Assembly (NCBI RefSeq): GCF_024112395.2
Contig: NZ_CP078013.2
Location: 2,108,001 to 2,172,000, forward strand
Origin: Pseudomonas pergaminensis
Lineage (GTDB): Bacteria > Pseudomonadota > Gammaproteobacteria > Pseudomonadales > Pseudomonadaceae
Direction: 5' to 3'
Length of the DNA: 64,000 bases
The notes under the pieces are model-generated. The model saw nothing but the letters and a program-made list of their open reading frames with translations. It searched no databases and was not told where the DNA came from. Position numbers and translations under genes: made by a program. The first letter of the stretch is position 1; each line of letters opens with the position of its first letter. Shown in pieces: positions 35,176 through 42,922 of the stretch.

Positions 35176-35298
35176 TCAACGTTGGCCGGTTTTTTTCTTG
35201 CGGGTCTGACGCGTCGCCAAGTGCTCGAAACAAAAAGACGCGGTGCCGAACACTGCAATCAGGGTGAGTACGAGCATGCCGAGAGTTGAGCTTTCCAC
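35176..35298 (-). CDS. 40-residue single-pass membrane peptide
   Basis: A short frame starting at GTG 35298, with AGGA 7 nt upstream, encodes about 40 residues. MESSTLG is followed by a hydrophobic helix (MLVLTLIAVFGTASFCF) and a basic tail rich in Arg/Lys (TRQTRKKKTGQR), the positive-inside pattern of a single-span membrane protein. An internal ATG (35277) could also start it. It lies convergent with the LysR gene, its stop 12 bp from that stop. It is too short for routine gene calling. The good ribosome-binding site and topology make it a credible real gene; function unknown. Confidence 0.55.
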   Translation of the reverse strand: MESSTLGMLVLTLIAVFGTASFCFEHLATRQTRKKKTGQR

Positions 35299-35408
35299 GG
35301 TGGTTTCCTACAGGTGATGGAGTAGGTCTTCACGGTAGAGGTGGGGAGAAAGCGGCTCAATAGACCCGACGCAATCCTTATGCGGGCGGGCCTATTGTTA
35401 CGCACTTT

Positions 35409-36575
35409 TTACGGGGCGTTGCGGCTGTGGCGGTAATCGCTGACCGCTTCATACACCGCCTTGCGCAAGCGGTTGATGCCGCCGATGGGGCGATGCTCTG
35501 CTACGCCGAACCAGGGGTTGAAAGACTGGTTGTCGCACGCCAGGTTCTGCTCAGGTGTATCAAAATCCTGCGCCGGGACCTGCACCTTGGCCACCGTCTC
35601 ATACGGCGCATCACTCTCCTTCCATTCAATACTGGTGTCTTCAATCGGCATGAACTTCTGCGGATTCTGCCGCTGCACCTGCAACACAAAACACGCCGGT
35701 ACACGGTCGGTAGACAGCTGCTGGTTCAACGCACTGCGCAGAAAATTCGGCAGGTCCTGATTCTGCTTGGGCAACACATACTCCGGGCAGCTTTGCGGGT
35801 CAGGCGCGACACGGAACTTGGCGTTGGCCGCGCCAAACTTGTAGGGCGAGACCGAAAAGTACGTGGTCTGCGTCGGGCTGGCCGGTGCCGGCGCCAAGGT
35901 GGCCAGTGCGATGAACAAGTGGCGCACTTGCCAGCTGCGCGGGTCGACTTTGGGGAAGAACGCCAGCACTTTTTTGCCATCCGCCTGGGCGCCGATGTTC
36001 TGTGCGTATTCCGCCACATCACTGACAAAGAAGTTCGGGTGGCTGAACATCACGAAGTCCTGTTCCGTGCGTGTCTGCTGGTCGGCCAGCAGTTGCTTGC
36101 CCGGCACGTCCAGCAGCTTGAGGGCCATGCCCCGTGCATCACGAATGCTGTCGAACTGCGGATAGGCGTTGCCGTTGGACAGCCGTATCAGCGCCTGCCA
36201 GGTCTTGCCCGGCTCGGCGAACACACCCTGGCGCAATGCCGGGTCGAGATCGGCCAGCACGCTGACTTCGGCCTTCACGCAGCCATGGGCCTTGGCGTGG
36301 GCATCGCGCAGGTAGCGTGTGCCTTCGCGGTGTTGGTCAACGATGCGCACCGCCGTCTGGATGATGCCCTGGGTCATGGCGGCCTCGCCGGGCGGAATCT
36401 GCTCGTTCGGCGACACCGGGCCGCTGTGCTGCCAGGCGTACCAGGCGGTAGCGGCTAGCCAGCCAAGCAGGCCGAGGCCCACCAGCCACAGCAAGGTCTT
36501 GCCCAGGAACGCGCCGATGCGCAGCCAGAGGCGGGCAAGCAGGGAGGGTTGGTCGTATCGGGATCGAATCATCAT
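35409..36575 (-). CDS. Membrane-anchored catalase-family heme protein
   Basis: A 388-residue protein with an N-terminal membrane helix (TLLWLVGLGLLGWLAATAWY) and a catalase-like heme domain. RLSNGNAYPQFDSIRDARGM and ALKLLDVPGKQLL match the minimal catalase-related (SrpA-like) family, and FVMFSHPNFFVSDV follows. It lacks the flanking regions of full catalases and may act as an organic peroxidase. The start overlaps the stop of the upstream cytochrome gene by 4 bp (ATGA), so both are made together, probably facing the periplasm. Confidence 0.82.
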   Translation of the reverse strand: MMIRSRYDQPSLLARLWLRIGAFLGKTLLWLVGLGLLGWLAATAWYAWQHSGPVSPNEQIPPGEAAMTQGIIQTAVRIVDQHREGTRYLRDAHAKAHGCVKAEVSVLADLDPALRQGVFAEPGKTWQALIRLSNGNAYPQFDSIRDARGMALKLLDVPGKQLLADQQTRTEQDFVMFSHPNFFVSDVAEYAQNIGAQADGKKVLAFFPKVDPRSWQVRHLFIALATLAPAPASPTQTTYFSVSPYKFGAANAKFRVAPDPQSCPEYVLPKQNQDLPNFLRSALNQQLSTDRVPACFVLQVQRQNPQKFMPIEDTSIEWKESDAPYETVAKVQVPAQDFDTPEQNLACDNQSFNPWFGVAEHRPIGGINRLRKAVYEAVSDYRHSRNAP

Positions 36576-38380
36576 GGCAGTTGTTGCTCCAGCGGGCCGC
36601 CCAGCACTTTGAGGTATTCCAGTAGCGCCCAGCGTTCCTGCGGCAGCAGGCCACGGCCGATGACGCCGTTGCCACGAGCGCCAGCACGGAATTCGTGGCC
36701 GCTGTTGTGGTTGCCGGTGATCCGGGTGTCGAACAGGAAGGCATTCTTGAACGCCTCGGTCTCGAAGCCGAGATGACGCGGGTCGTAGTTGAACGTGCCT
36801 TTATAGAAGGTGGTGCTGCGCTCGTCCTGGGGCGAGAGCAACTGGTAGATCGTCGGCACCGAGCCGTTATGCAGGAACGGCGGGGTGGCCCACACGCCAG
36901 CCAGCGGCCGTGCCTTGTAGGCGCGCAACTCGCGTACGCCGATGGGCAGGCCGTAACCGTCCAGGCGCGGGCGCTCGGCAGGGGTCACGCCGGCGGCGCG
37001 GTAGGCGTGCTCTTCGACGAAGGCTGTGACGTAGGCGAGGCCCTTGGCCACGGACATCTTTTTCAGGTCCAGCGGCTCGGTCGGGGTGGGGTGCAACTCG
37101 ACGTTGAGCCTGGCCAGTTCCGCCGGGTCCCATTGCAGGGCGCTGAGGTCGTAGCGTTGGTCGGCAATGTTGCTGGCGGTGCCGGGGTCGGTGCCGATGT
37201 AGTCCACGGGCAGCATTTTGAGGGCCTGCACCGGGCGGCCATTTTCCTGGGTGATGCTGGGCACGTGGCAGCCGGCGCAGTTTTCGGCAAACAGCGCGCG
37301 GCCTTGGGCGGCGAGGGGCTTGTCGATGGCGCCGAACAGGTCCTCGGGCCAGGTCGGTGGCTTGAGGCGTTGCAGGGTTTCTTCGATCAGGTTGAGGTCG
37401 CGCACCCGAACACTGGACGGGTAACGCGCATCGCCCTGGAGCGGCTGGCCGGCGGCGTCGAAAAAGGTCAGCGTCGCGCCCACACCCAAGGCTTCACCAA
37501 TGTTGCGTGCCATGGGCTGCTGGGCCGAGCCGTTCCATTGCACCCAGTCGAAGGTCCAGATATCCCACAAGTGCGGGTAGTCCACGGGGGCATTGGCGAC
37601 GCGATAATTGTCCGGGGAAATGGCATCGCCAAAACTGGCATTGGCGATACGGCCAAAGGCGTCGGTGCGGCCAGGGCCTTCTTCGGTGGGGTAGAGGCCA
37701 CGGTGGGTATCGTTCCAGGCCACCTTAAGGAATTGGTTCAGCGACTGCTTGAAGTCTTGGCGCAGTTGTGTGTGCTCTGCGTCATAGCGATCCCCCAGCA
37801 CGTGGCGAGCGAAGCGCTCGAACTTCCACGGGTTGTAATAGGTGGCGGCAAGGCTGGCGACCAGGGCCTGGCCAAAACTGCCGCCGCGCAGGGTCGGGAC
37901 GCTGGAGGGCAGCACGTGCTGGGCCGAGCCGCCGTCGATGCGCAGGGCCTGGCCTTTGAAACGTAGTTCGCCGGTATGGCAGGCGGCGCAGGTGATGTCC
38001 AGGTAGTCGACGTTACTGCCGGGGTTTTTATGCCGGGCGAAACCCACGGGCAGGTTGCCAGGGTTTTGCGTGGTGGGCACTTGTTTGGGGTCGACCAGGA
38101 AACCGAAGCGCGCCAGGTACTCCGGCGCGGCGAAGCGTCGCTCGGAAAACGGCAGTTCCAGGGCGGTGAACCAATCGTAGTGCAGGCCTTTCACTTGGGT
38201 GCCCTGGGGCGTGAAGTAATAGGTCTGGCGGTCGGCGGCACTCCATTGGTCCTGGTAGTGGACCTGCTCCACGGGCGTGTAGTCCGGCAGCTTGGGGTTG
38301 ACGGTGTAGTAGAGCACCACAGCCAGGACGATGCCCAGCACAGTGAGTATCAGGAGTAAAACACGGGAAAAAATGCGCAA
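36572..38380 (-). CDS. Membrane-anchored di-heme cytochrome (cytochrome c peroxidase/RoxA-like)
   Basis: A 602-residue protein with an N-terminal membrane anchor (FSRVLLLILTVLGIVLAVVL) and two c-type heme sites, CAACH (in DITCAACHTGELRFKG) and CAGCH (in LFAENCAGCHVPS). It resembles di-heme peroxidases and RoxA-like oxygenases. No ATG is suitably placed; TTG 38380 has AAGGA 11 nt upstream and puts the anchor at the N-terminus, so it was chosen over the TTG at 38449. It is coupled to the catalase-like gene. A periplasmic peroxide or radical chemistry role is inferred. Confidence 0.82.
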   Translation of the reverse strand: MRIFSRVLLLILTVLGIVLAVVLYYTVNPKLPDYTPVEQVHYQDQWSAADRQTYYFTPQGTQVKGLHYDWFTALELPFSERRFAAPEYLARFGFLVDPKQVPTTQNPGNLPVGFARHKNPGSNVDYLDITCAACHTGELRFKGQALRIDGGSAQHVLPSSVPTLRGGSFGQALVASLAATYYNPWKFERFARHVLGDRYDAEHTQLRQDFKQSLNQFLKVAWNDTHRGLYPTEEGPGRTDAFGRIANASFGDAISPDNYRVANAPVDYPHLWDIWTFDWVQWNGSAQQPMARNIGEALGVGATLTFFDAAGQPLQGDARYPSSVRVRDLNLIEETLQRLKPPTWPEDLFGAIDKPLAAQGRALFAENCAGCHVPSITQENGRPVQALKMLPVDYIGTDPGTASNIADQRYDLSALQWDPAELARLNVELHPTPTEPLDLKKMSVAKGLAYVTAFVEEHAYRAAGVTPAERPRLDGYGLPIGVRELRAYKARPLAGVWATPPFLHNGSVPTIYQLLSPQDERSTTFYKGTFNYDPRHLGFETEAFKNAFLFDTRITGNHNSGHEFRAGARGNGVIGRGLLPQERWALLEYLKVLGGPLEQQLP

Positions 38381-38637
38381 GATGGCTATCCTTGTCTCGG
38401 CCTTGTCGAGGTGTAGCGCTGTTATGCCACCACGCCACGGGTGCGGCAAGTGGCCATGAGCCTGGGAACAGGCGGTCCGCGATCCGTCGCGGGCCTACAT
38501 CATGAATGAAAATGCTTTTAAACACGTGAACTTATCAGAAGTTTCCTGCTCACATGCCGGTAGCCATTGGTCGTGGCCGCCTGATAAGCTCGCGACTTTA
38601 TTCGAATGCCCTTTTGGCGCATGAACAAGGAAATAGC

Positions 38638-39369
38638 ATGAAACAGCATCGGTTGGCGGCGGCGGTGGCCCTGGTTAGCCTGGTACTTGCGGGTTGTGAT
38701 TCGCAGACCAGCGTAGAGCTGAAAACCCCGGCGCAGAAAGCTTCCTACGGCATCGGCCTGAACATGGGCAAGAGCCTTGCCCAAGAAGGCATGGATGACC
38801 TGGACTCCAAAGCAGTAGCCCAAGGCATCGAAGATGCTGTCGGCAAGAAAGAGCAGAAGCTCAAAGACGACGAACTGGTTGAAGCGTTCGCCGCACTGCA
38901 GAAGCGTGCTGAAGAACGCATGACCAAAATGAGCGAAGAGTCGGCAGCCGCCGGCAAGAAATTCCTCGAAGACAACGCCAAGAAAGACGGCGTCGTCACC
39001 ACCGCTTCCGGTCTGCAGTACAAGATCGTCAAGAAAGCCGACGGCCCTCAGCCTAAGCCGACTGACGTGGTGACTGTGCACTACACCGGCAAACTCACCA
39101 ACGGCACTACCTTTGACAGCTCCGTGGATCGCGGTAGCCCGATTGACCTGCCGGTCAGCGGCGTGATCCCGGGTTGGGTCGAAGGCCTGCAACTGATGCA
39201 CGTGGGCGAGAAGGTCGAGTTGTACATTCCTTCCGACCTGGCCTACGGCGCACAGAGCCCGAGCCCGGCGATTCCAGCCAACTCCGTGCTGGTTTTCGAC
39301 CTGGAGCTGCTGGCCATCAAGGACCCAGCCAAGGCTGAAGCGCCTGCTGCACCTGCCGCCAAGAAGTAA
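38638..39369 (+). CDS. fklB: FKBP-type peptidyl-prolyl isomerase, lipoprotein (FklB/FkpA type)
   Basis: A 243-residue two-domain isomerase. The signal VSLVLAGC has a lipobox, so the mature protein is a lipoprotein. The N-terminal dimerisation domain (KASYGIGLNMGKSLAQEGMD) and linker helix precede an FKBP domain (VVTVHYTGKLTNGTTFDSS, VIPGWVEGLQLMHVGEKVEL, IPSDLAYG). An Ala/Lys tail ends the protein. It assists folding of envelope proteins. The start at 38638 has AAGGAAATAGC upstream. A strong terminator follows. Confidence 0.92.
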   Translation: MKQHRLAAAVALVSLVLAGCDSQTSVELKTPAQKASYGIGLNMGKSLAQEGMDDLDSKAVAQGIEDAVGKKEQKLKDDELVEAFAALQKRAEERMTKMSEESAAAGKKFLEDNAKKDGVVTTASGLQYKIVKKADGPQPKPTDVVTVHYTGKLTNGTTFDSSVDRGSPIDLPVSGVIPGWVEGLQLMHVGEKVELYIPSDLAYGAQSPSPAIPANSVLVFDLELLAIKDPAKAEAPAAPAAKK

Positions 39370-39382
39370 TCGGCGCCTGAAC

Positions 39383-39418
39383 ACACAACGCCCCGTATCG
39401 ACGGGGCGTTGTTGTTTC
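39383..39418 (+). terminator. Terminator of the FKBP gene
   Basis: AACGCCCCGT-atcg-ACGGGGCGTT followed by GTTGTTT; starts 14 bp past the stop codon. Confidence 0.88.
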
Positions 39419-39437
39419 TGGGAGGTGCACATTTCTA

Positions 39438-39528
39438 AATGGGGGAGCTGGTTTGCCTGCGATAGCGGTGGATCAGCCAGCCCTCTATGACAAAACGCCG
39501 CAGTCGCAGGCAAGCCAGCTCCCACATT
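39438..39528. repeat. REPIN (GTGGGAG family, AGCTGG variant)
   Basis: GGGGGAGCTGGTTTGCCTGC (39441-39460) and TCGCAGGCAAGCCAGCTCCC-ACATT (ending 39527) are the arms of a paired REP with ~45-bp spacer. The remaining DNA to 39718 shows no gene; it has one run of eight T residues (39632-39639) without a stem. Confidence 0.85.
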
Positions 39529-39718
39529 GAAGCCAGTGCAGATCCAAACGAACGTCTGTGGCAGGTAACAGTCTGATATAAGACTCGAGTACGGGTAGCC
39601 GCACATCAATGCCAAGTCAATGAAATCTTGGGTTTTTTTTATGTGCGCAAAAAACGCCCGATCTGACTGCAAGCCTTGTACTACGTGGCTTTCAGGCCAG
39701 AAAATAGGCTCTGTTCAC

Positions 39719-39749
39719 AAGGTTATCCACAATTTGTGTGGATAACCTT
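39719..39749. promoter_or_regulatory. Perfect palindrome containing two inverted DnaA-box sequences
   Basis: AAGGTTATCCACA-atttg-TGTGGATAACCTT is a perfect 13-bp inverted repeat with a 5-nt loop. Each arm holds TTATCCACA, the consensus DnaA box. It ends 28 bp upstream of the DUF1232 gene start. It could be a DnaA site, another regulator's operator, or a hairpin with a short T-run (CCTTTTATG) acting as a weak terminator. Confidence 0.6.
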
Positions 39750-39776
39750 TTATGTCGCCTGGAACTGGAGTGACCC

Positions 39777-40235
39777 ATGAAACCACCCTTCAATTTCACC
39801 CGTTTCCTGCCCATGGCCGCACGCCTCCTGGGTCGCGGGCGCTTGCCGACGCTATTGTTCGCGGTCGCCGCCAAAGGCTCGAGCCAGGGCAACCGGCTGG
39901 GCAAGCTCAAGGATGATCTCAAGTTGCTCCAAGCCCTGTGCCTGGCCTACTGGCGCGGCGAATACCGGTCGATCAGCCCCAAGGCGCTGATCTCGGTGGT
40001 GGCGGGGCTGATGTACTTCCTGAGCCCGATCGATGCGATCCCGGACTTTATCCCGATGTTCGGCATGCTCGATGACATTGCCGTGCTGGCATGGGTCATG
40101 AAGACCCTGGAAGGCGAACTGAGCGCCTTTCGCACCTGGCGTGATGCCCAACGCCCGGAGAAGCTCGCCGTGGTTGAGCGCCTGCCTGCGACGCCATCGC
40201 TACTGGCCAAGGAAAACCCGCAAAAAAACCCATGA
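39777..40235 (+). CDS. YkvA-family (DUF1232) membrane protein
   Basis: A 152-residue protein with the DUF1232 signature YFLSPIDAIPDFIPMFGMLD DIAVLAWVM in the middle, preceded by a helix (ALISVVAGLMYFL). The Asp/Pro-rich core is highly conserved in the YkvA family, whose function is unknown. The N-terminus is basic and hydrophobic. The gene starts 28 bp after a striking TTATCCACA palindrome that may control it. ACTGGAG lies 7 nt upstream of the ATG. Confidence 0.82.
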   Translation: MKPPFNFTRFLPMAARLLGRGRLPTLLFAVAAKGSSQGNRLGKLKDDLKLLQALCLAYWRGEYRSISPKALISVVAGLMYFLSPIDAIPDFIPMFGMLDDIAVLAWVMKTLEGELSAFRTWRDAQRPEKLAVVERLPATPSLLAKENPQKNP

Positions 40236-40266
40236 CGTGGCTATCCCCCTGCGACCTTTGTGGCTG

Positions 40267-40305
40267 TTAGGATTACACTCCTAAGGAAAGAGCTTACTAA
40301 GTAAG
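40267..40305. promoter_or_regulatory. Two adjacent palindromes upstream of the HTH regulator
   Basis: TTAGGA-TTACAC-TCCTAA (40267-40284) and CTTACT-A-AGTAAG (40293-40305) lie 24-62 bp before the start of the HTH gene. Both are perfect inverted repeats of the size bound by XRE-type dimers, suggesting autoregulation. Confidence 0.5.
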
Positions 40306-40328
40306 TGCAGTTATCCTACGGGGCAGTC

Positions 40329-40670
40329 ATGGATATTCAGATAATTTCACGCAATGGCGAACCCGAATACGCGGTGTTGCCATGGGACCAGTACCAGGCG
40401 CTGCTAAAAGCTGCCGGTCAGCTACAACCAACGCTACTTCCGTCTGCATCGACTGCCCAAGCCGTCCCCGACCAGGACCTGCGCCCGCTCGCAGACCTGC
40501 GCGGCTTGCGCGAAGCCAAGGGCCTGGCGATCGAGACCCTGGCGCGTACCGTGGGTATCAGCCCGTCATACCTTGGATTGATTGAAAGTGGTGAGCGCCA
40601 GCCGGATGCCGCGATCCGCCGCAGCCTGGCCTGGGAATTGGGCGTTGCAGGTTGGAGGGATGAATCTTGA
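40329..40670 (+). CDS. XRE-family HTH regulator with antitoxin-like N-terminus
   Basis: A 113-residue protein. The N-terminal segment MDIQIISRNGEPEYAVLPWD resembles the beta-strand start of Phd/YefM-like or DUF-type antitoxins. The C-terminal half is an XRE HTH (LREAKGLAIETLARTVGISP SYLGLIESGERQPDAAIRRS). Its TGA overlaps the TTG start of the next gene (TTGA), so the two are coupled. ATG 40329 was chosen over an upstream TTG/CTG region because MDIQII begins the conserved-looking part. Two palindromes upstream suggest self-repression. Confidence 0.75.
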   Translation: MDIQIISRNGEPEYAVLPWDQYQALLKAAGQLQPTLLPSASTAQAVPDQDLRPLADLRGLREAKGLAIETLARTVGISPSYLGLIESGERQPDAAIRRSLAWELGVAGWRDES

Positions 40671-41038
40671 GCCTACGTATCAGCCGTCAACACTGGGATG
40701 GGTTACTCAACGAACTGGACCAGGCGCGCCGCCAGCGCCATCTGCTGACTTACCGTGCGCTGCTGGAGCGCCTGCAATTTCCCACACCGGCCATGCAAAC
40801 CCTGGCTGCCGCCCTGGAGCACCTGGCGGCGCTGGACGCCAAGGCCGAGCAGCCGTTGCGCAGCTCGCTGGTGATCAGCCAGGGGGCCAGCCGCTTGCCG
40901 CGTACCGGGTTTTTTGAATGCGTGGAGCGCCTGGGGCGTTTCAGTGGGCCGTCGGATGGCGTGGCCGCTGCCTCCTGGCATGCATCGGAAGTGGTGCGGG
41001 TGTTCGAATACGAGTATCCGGAATCCGCCGAGGCCTAA
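40667..41038 (+). CDS. Conserved hypothetical protein coupled to the HTH regulator
   Basis: A 123-residue, mostly helical cytosolic protein (RISRQHWDGLLNELDQARRQ; YRALLERLQFPTPAMQTLAA). I recognise no catalytic motif. It starts with TTG overlapping the HTH gene stop, with GGAGG 9 nt upstream, so it is translated with that gene. Its 3' end overlaps the convergent EAL gene by 4 bp. It might be a partner or effector of the regulator. A toxin role is possible but not supported by any motif; I recall it as part of a conserved Pseudomonas block. Confidence 0.65.
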   Translation: MSLRISRQHWDGLLNELDQARRQRHLLTYRALLERLQFPTPAMQTLAAALEHLAALDAKAEQPLRSSLVISQGASRLPRTGFFECVERLGRFSGPSDGVAAASWHASEVVRVFEYEYPESAEA

Positions 41039-42804
41039 AGCGCCTGGGCTAGCGCGTCCATGCTGTCGATCACATGGATGCTGTAGCCGGCCATGTCCTT
41101 TGCATGGTGTTTGGCTTGCGAGGCCAGTTCCGCCAACTGGCTGGCATCGAGTTGTCCACAGGCCTGTGGATACAAATGCACCACGCCGATGGACAGCGAC
41201 AGCAGCGCAAACTCCTGGCGCACGCCCTGGCGGTTCAGCGCCACGAAACAGCCGGCATCCAGGTGCTCGGCGCGGTAGAAGCGTCGGCATTGGGTGTGGA
41301 AGTCGTCCAGCAGCTGGTTGAGGCGCTTGCGCCAATCCTGCGGGCCGAGCACCAGTAAAAAGTCATCGCCACCGATATGCCCGACAAAGTCGCGGCTGGG
41401 ATCGACGCGGTCGTTCAGGCACTGCGCCAGGCACAACAACACCTCATCCCCACGCCCATAGCCGTAGATGTCATTGAACGGCTTGAAACTGTCGATATCC
41501 ACGTAGCAGATCACCGACTCCCGCTGTTGTTGCAGCAGGCGAGTCAGGCATTGCTGGATCGGCACATTGCCCGGCAGCAGGGTCAGCGGGTTGGCGTAGC
41601 GCGCCTGTTGAATCTTCAGTTCAGTGATCAGCTTGAGCACATCGATCACCCGCCCAAGGCCCAAGTAGTCGCCATTGAGGGTGATGATGAAATCTTCTTC
41701 GATACGTTGCCGCGCGCGGCTGGTGAGCAAGCGGCTGACCTGTTGCAGGGACTGGCTCAGCTCCACCGCCAGGAAGTCGGTGCTCATCAAGCGGCTGATG
41801 GGCTTGCGCGCAAACAGGTCGGTGGCGAACGGCTTGAGCAGCGCGTCCGACAACAAGTGCCGGTGCACGATACCGATCGGGTGCCCACGCCCATCCAGGA
41901 CCGCTAGGGAGTTGAGGTTGGCCTGGCGCCGGAACGCTTCGAGCACCTGGGCGGTGGCGGTGTCCTGGTCCATCGCCGGTTGTTCGCTGAGCAGGGCGCT
42001 GAGGTCACTGCCTTCATCATTCAGCGCCACGTTGGCGCTGTCGGGCTTAGGCAGCATCAAGCGTGCTTCCTGTGGCGGTTGCTCCTGCGGTCGGCAGAGC
42101 AGGTAGCCCTGGACCAGGTCCACGCCCATCTCCGTCAGTACCGCCAATTCCTCGGGCAACTCAATGCCTTCGGCAATCACCTGGGCACGCGAAGCCTTGG
42201 CGATCTGCAGGATGGAGCCGACGAACTCGCGCTTGAGCGCGTCCTGATGGATGCCATCGATAAAGTGCCGGTCGATCTTCACGTAATCCGGGCGCAGCTC
42301 CGACCACAGTCGCAGGCTGGAATACCCGGCGCCCAGGTCATCGAGTGCGATGGCAAACCCCATGTCACGGTAATGATGCAGGGCGGTTTGCAGCAAGTCG
42401 AAGTCATCGGTCGGCGTTTGTTCGGTGAGTTCGATCACGACTTGACTGGGGGGAATGCCGAAGTCGCGCAGCAGTTGCAGTGTGCGTCCCGGTTGGTGCG
42501 CGGTTTCCATCAAGGATTCCGGCGAAATGTTCAGGAACAGCTTGCCCGGCAGCTTCTGTTCGCTGAAGCGTCGACAGGCGCTTTCTCGACAGGCCATTTC
42601 CAGTTCGCTGAGGCGCCCGGCATGGCCGGCCACCGAGAACAGGGCGACGGGGGAGTGCAGCGGGCTGTTGGAGGGGCCACGGCTGAGGGCTTCGTAGCCG
42701 AGAATGCGCCGTTCAGAAAGGCAGATGATCGGTTGGAACAGGCTGTGCAAACTGCCTTGAGCCAGGATTGAGCCCAATGCATTCAGCTGTTCGGTCATGG
42801 TCAT
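41035..42804 (-). CDS. EAL-CBS-GGDEF cyclic-di-GMP protein
   Basis: A 589-residue cytosolic protein. The EAL domain comes first (YEALSRG; VVIELTEQTPTDDFD; ALDDLGAGYSSLRLWSELRP; DYVKIDRHFI), then a CBS-like pair (LNSLAVLDGRGHPIGIVHRH; PISRLMSTDFLAVE), then a GGDEF-type domain with the variant IGGDDFLLVLG. The EAL part keeps the main catalytic motifs, so phosphodiesterase activity is likely; GGDDF may still be active. No sensor membrane region is present; the CBS part may sense nucleotides. ATG 42804 was chosen over an upstream frame extension. I recall the same order next to prc in P. aeruginosa. Confidence 0.88.
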   Translation of the reverse strand: MTMTEQLNALGSILAQGSLHSLFQPIICLSERRILGYEALSRGPSNSPLHSPVALFSVAGHAGRLSELEMACRESACRRFSEQKLPGKLFLNISPESLMETAHQPGRTLQLLRDFGIPPSQVVIELTEQTPTDDFDLLQTALHHYRDMGFAIALDDLGAGYSSLRLWSELRPDYVKIDRHFIDGIHQDALKREFVGSILQIAKASRAQVIAEGIELPEELAVLTEMGVDLVQGYLLCRPQEQPPQEARLMLPKPDSANVALNDEGSDLSALLSEQPAMDQDTATAQVLEAFRRQANLNSLAVLDGRGHPIGIVHRHLLSDALLKPFATDLFARKPISRLMSTDFLAVELSQSLQQVSRLLTSRARQRIEEDFIITLNGDYLGLGRVIDVLKLITELKIQQARYANPLTLLPGNVPIQQCLTRLLQQQRESVICYVDIDSFKPFNDIYGYGRGDEVLLCLAQCLNDRVDPSRDFVGHIGGDDFLLVLGPQDWRKRLNQLLDDFHTQCRRFYRAEHLDAGCFVALNRQGVRQEFALLSLSIGVVHLYPQACGQLDASQLAELASQAKHHAKDMAGYSIHVIDSMDALAQAL

Positions 42805-42817
42805 GGCGATCTCGATC

Positions 42818-42858
42818 GAAAAAAAAGGACCGCAGGCTTGAAACCTGCGGTCCTTCAT
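42818..42858 (-). terminator. Terminator of prc
   Basis: AAGGACCGCAGG and CCTGCGGTCCTT form a 12-bp stem. Read leftward it is followed by eight T residues, ending prc transcripts just before the EAL gene start. Confidence 0.92.
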
Positions 42859-42922
42859 TTCACGACAGAATGATGTCTATATGATGACACTCCAAGGAGC
42901 GTTCACATTAAATCGCCATCAT

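Noticed and set aside
40329..41038. Calling the HTH/partner pair a toxin-antitoxin system
   Set aside because: No toxin fold or catalytic motif is visible in the partner, and the pair sits in what I recall as a conserved Pseudomonas block; kept as a hypothesis only.
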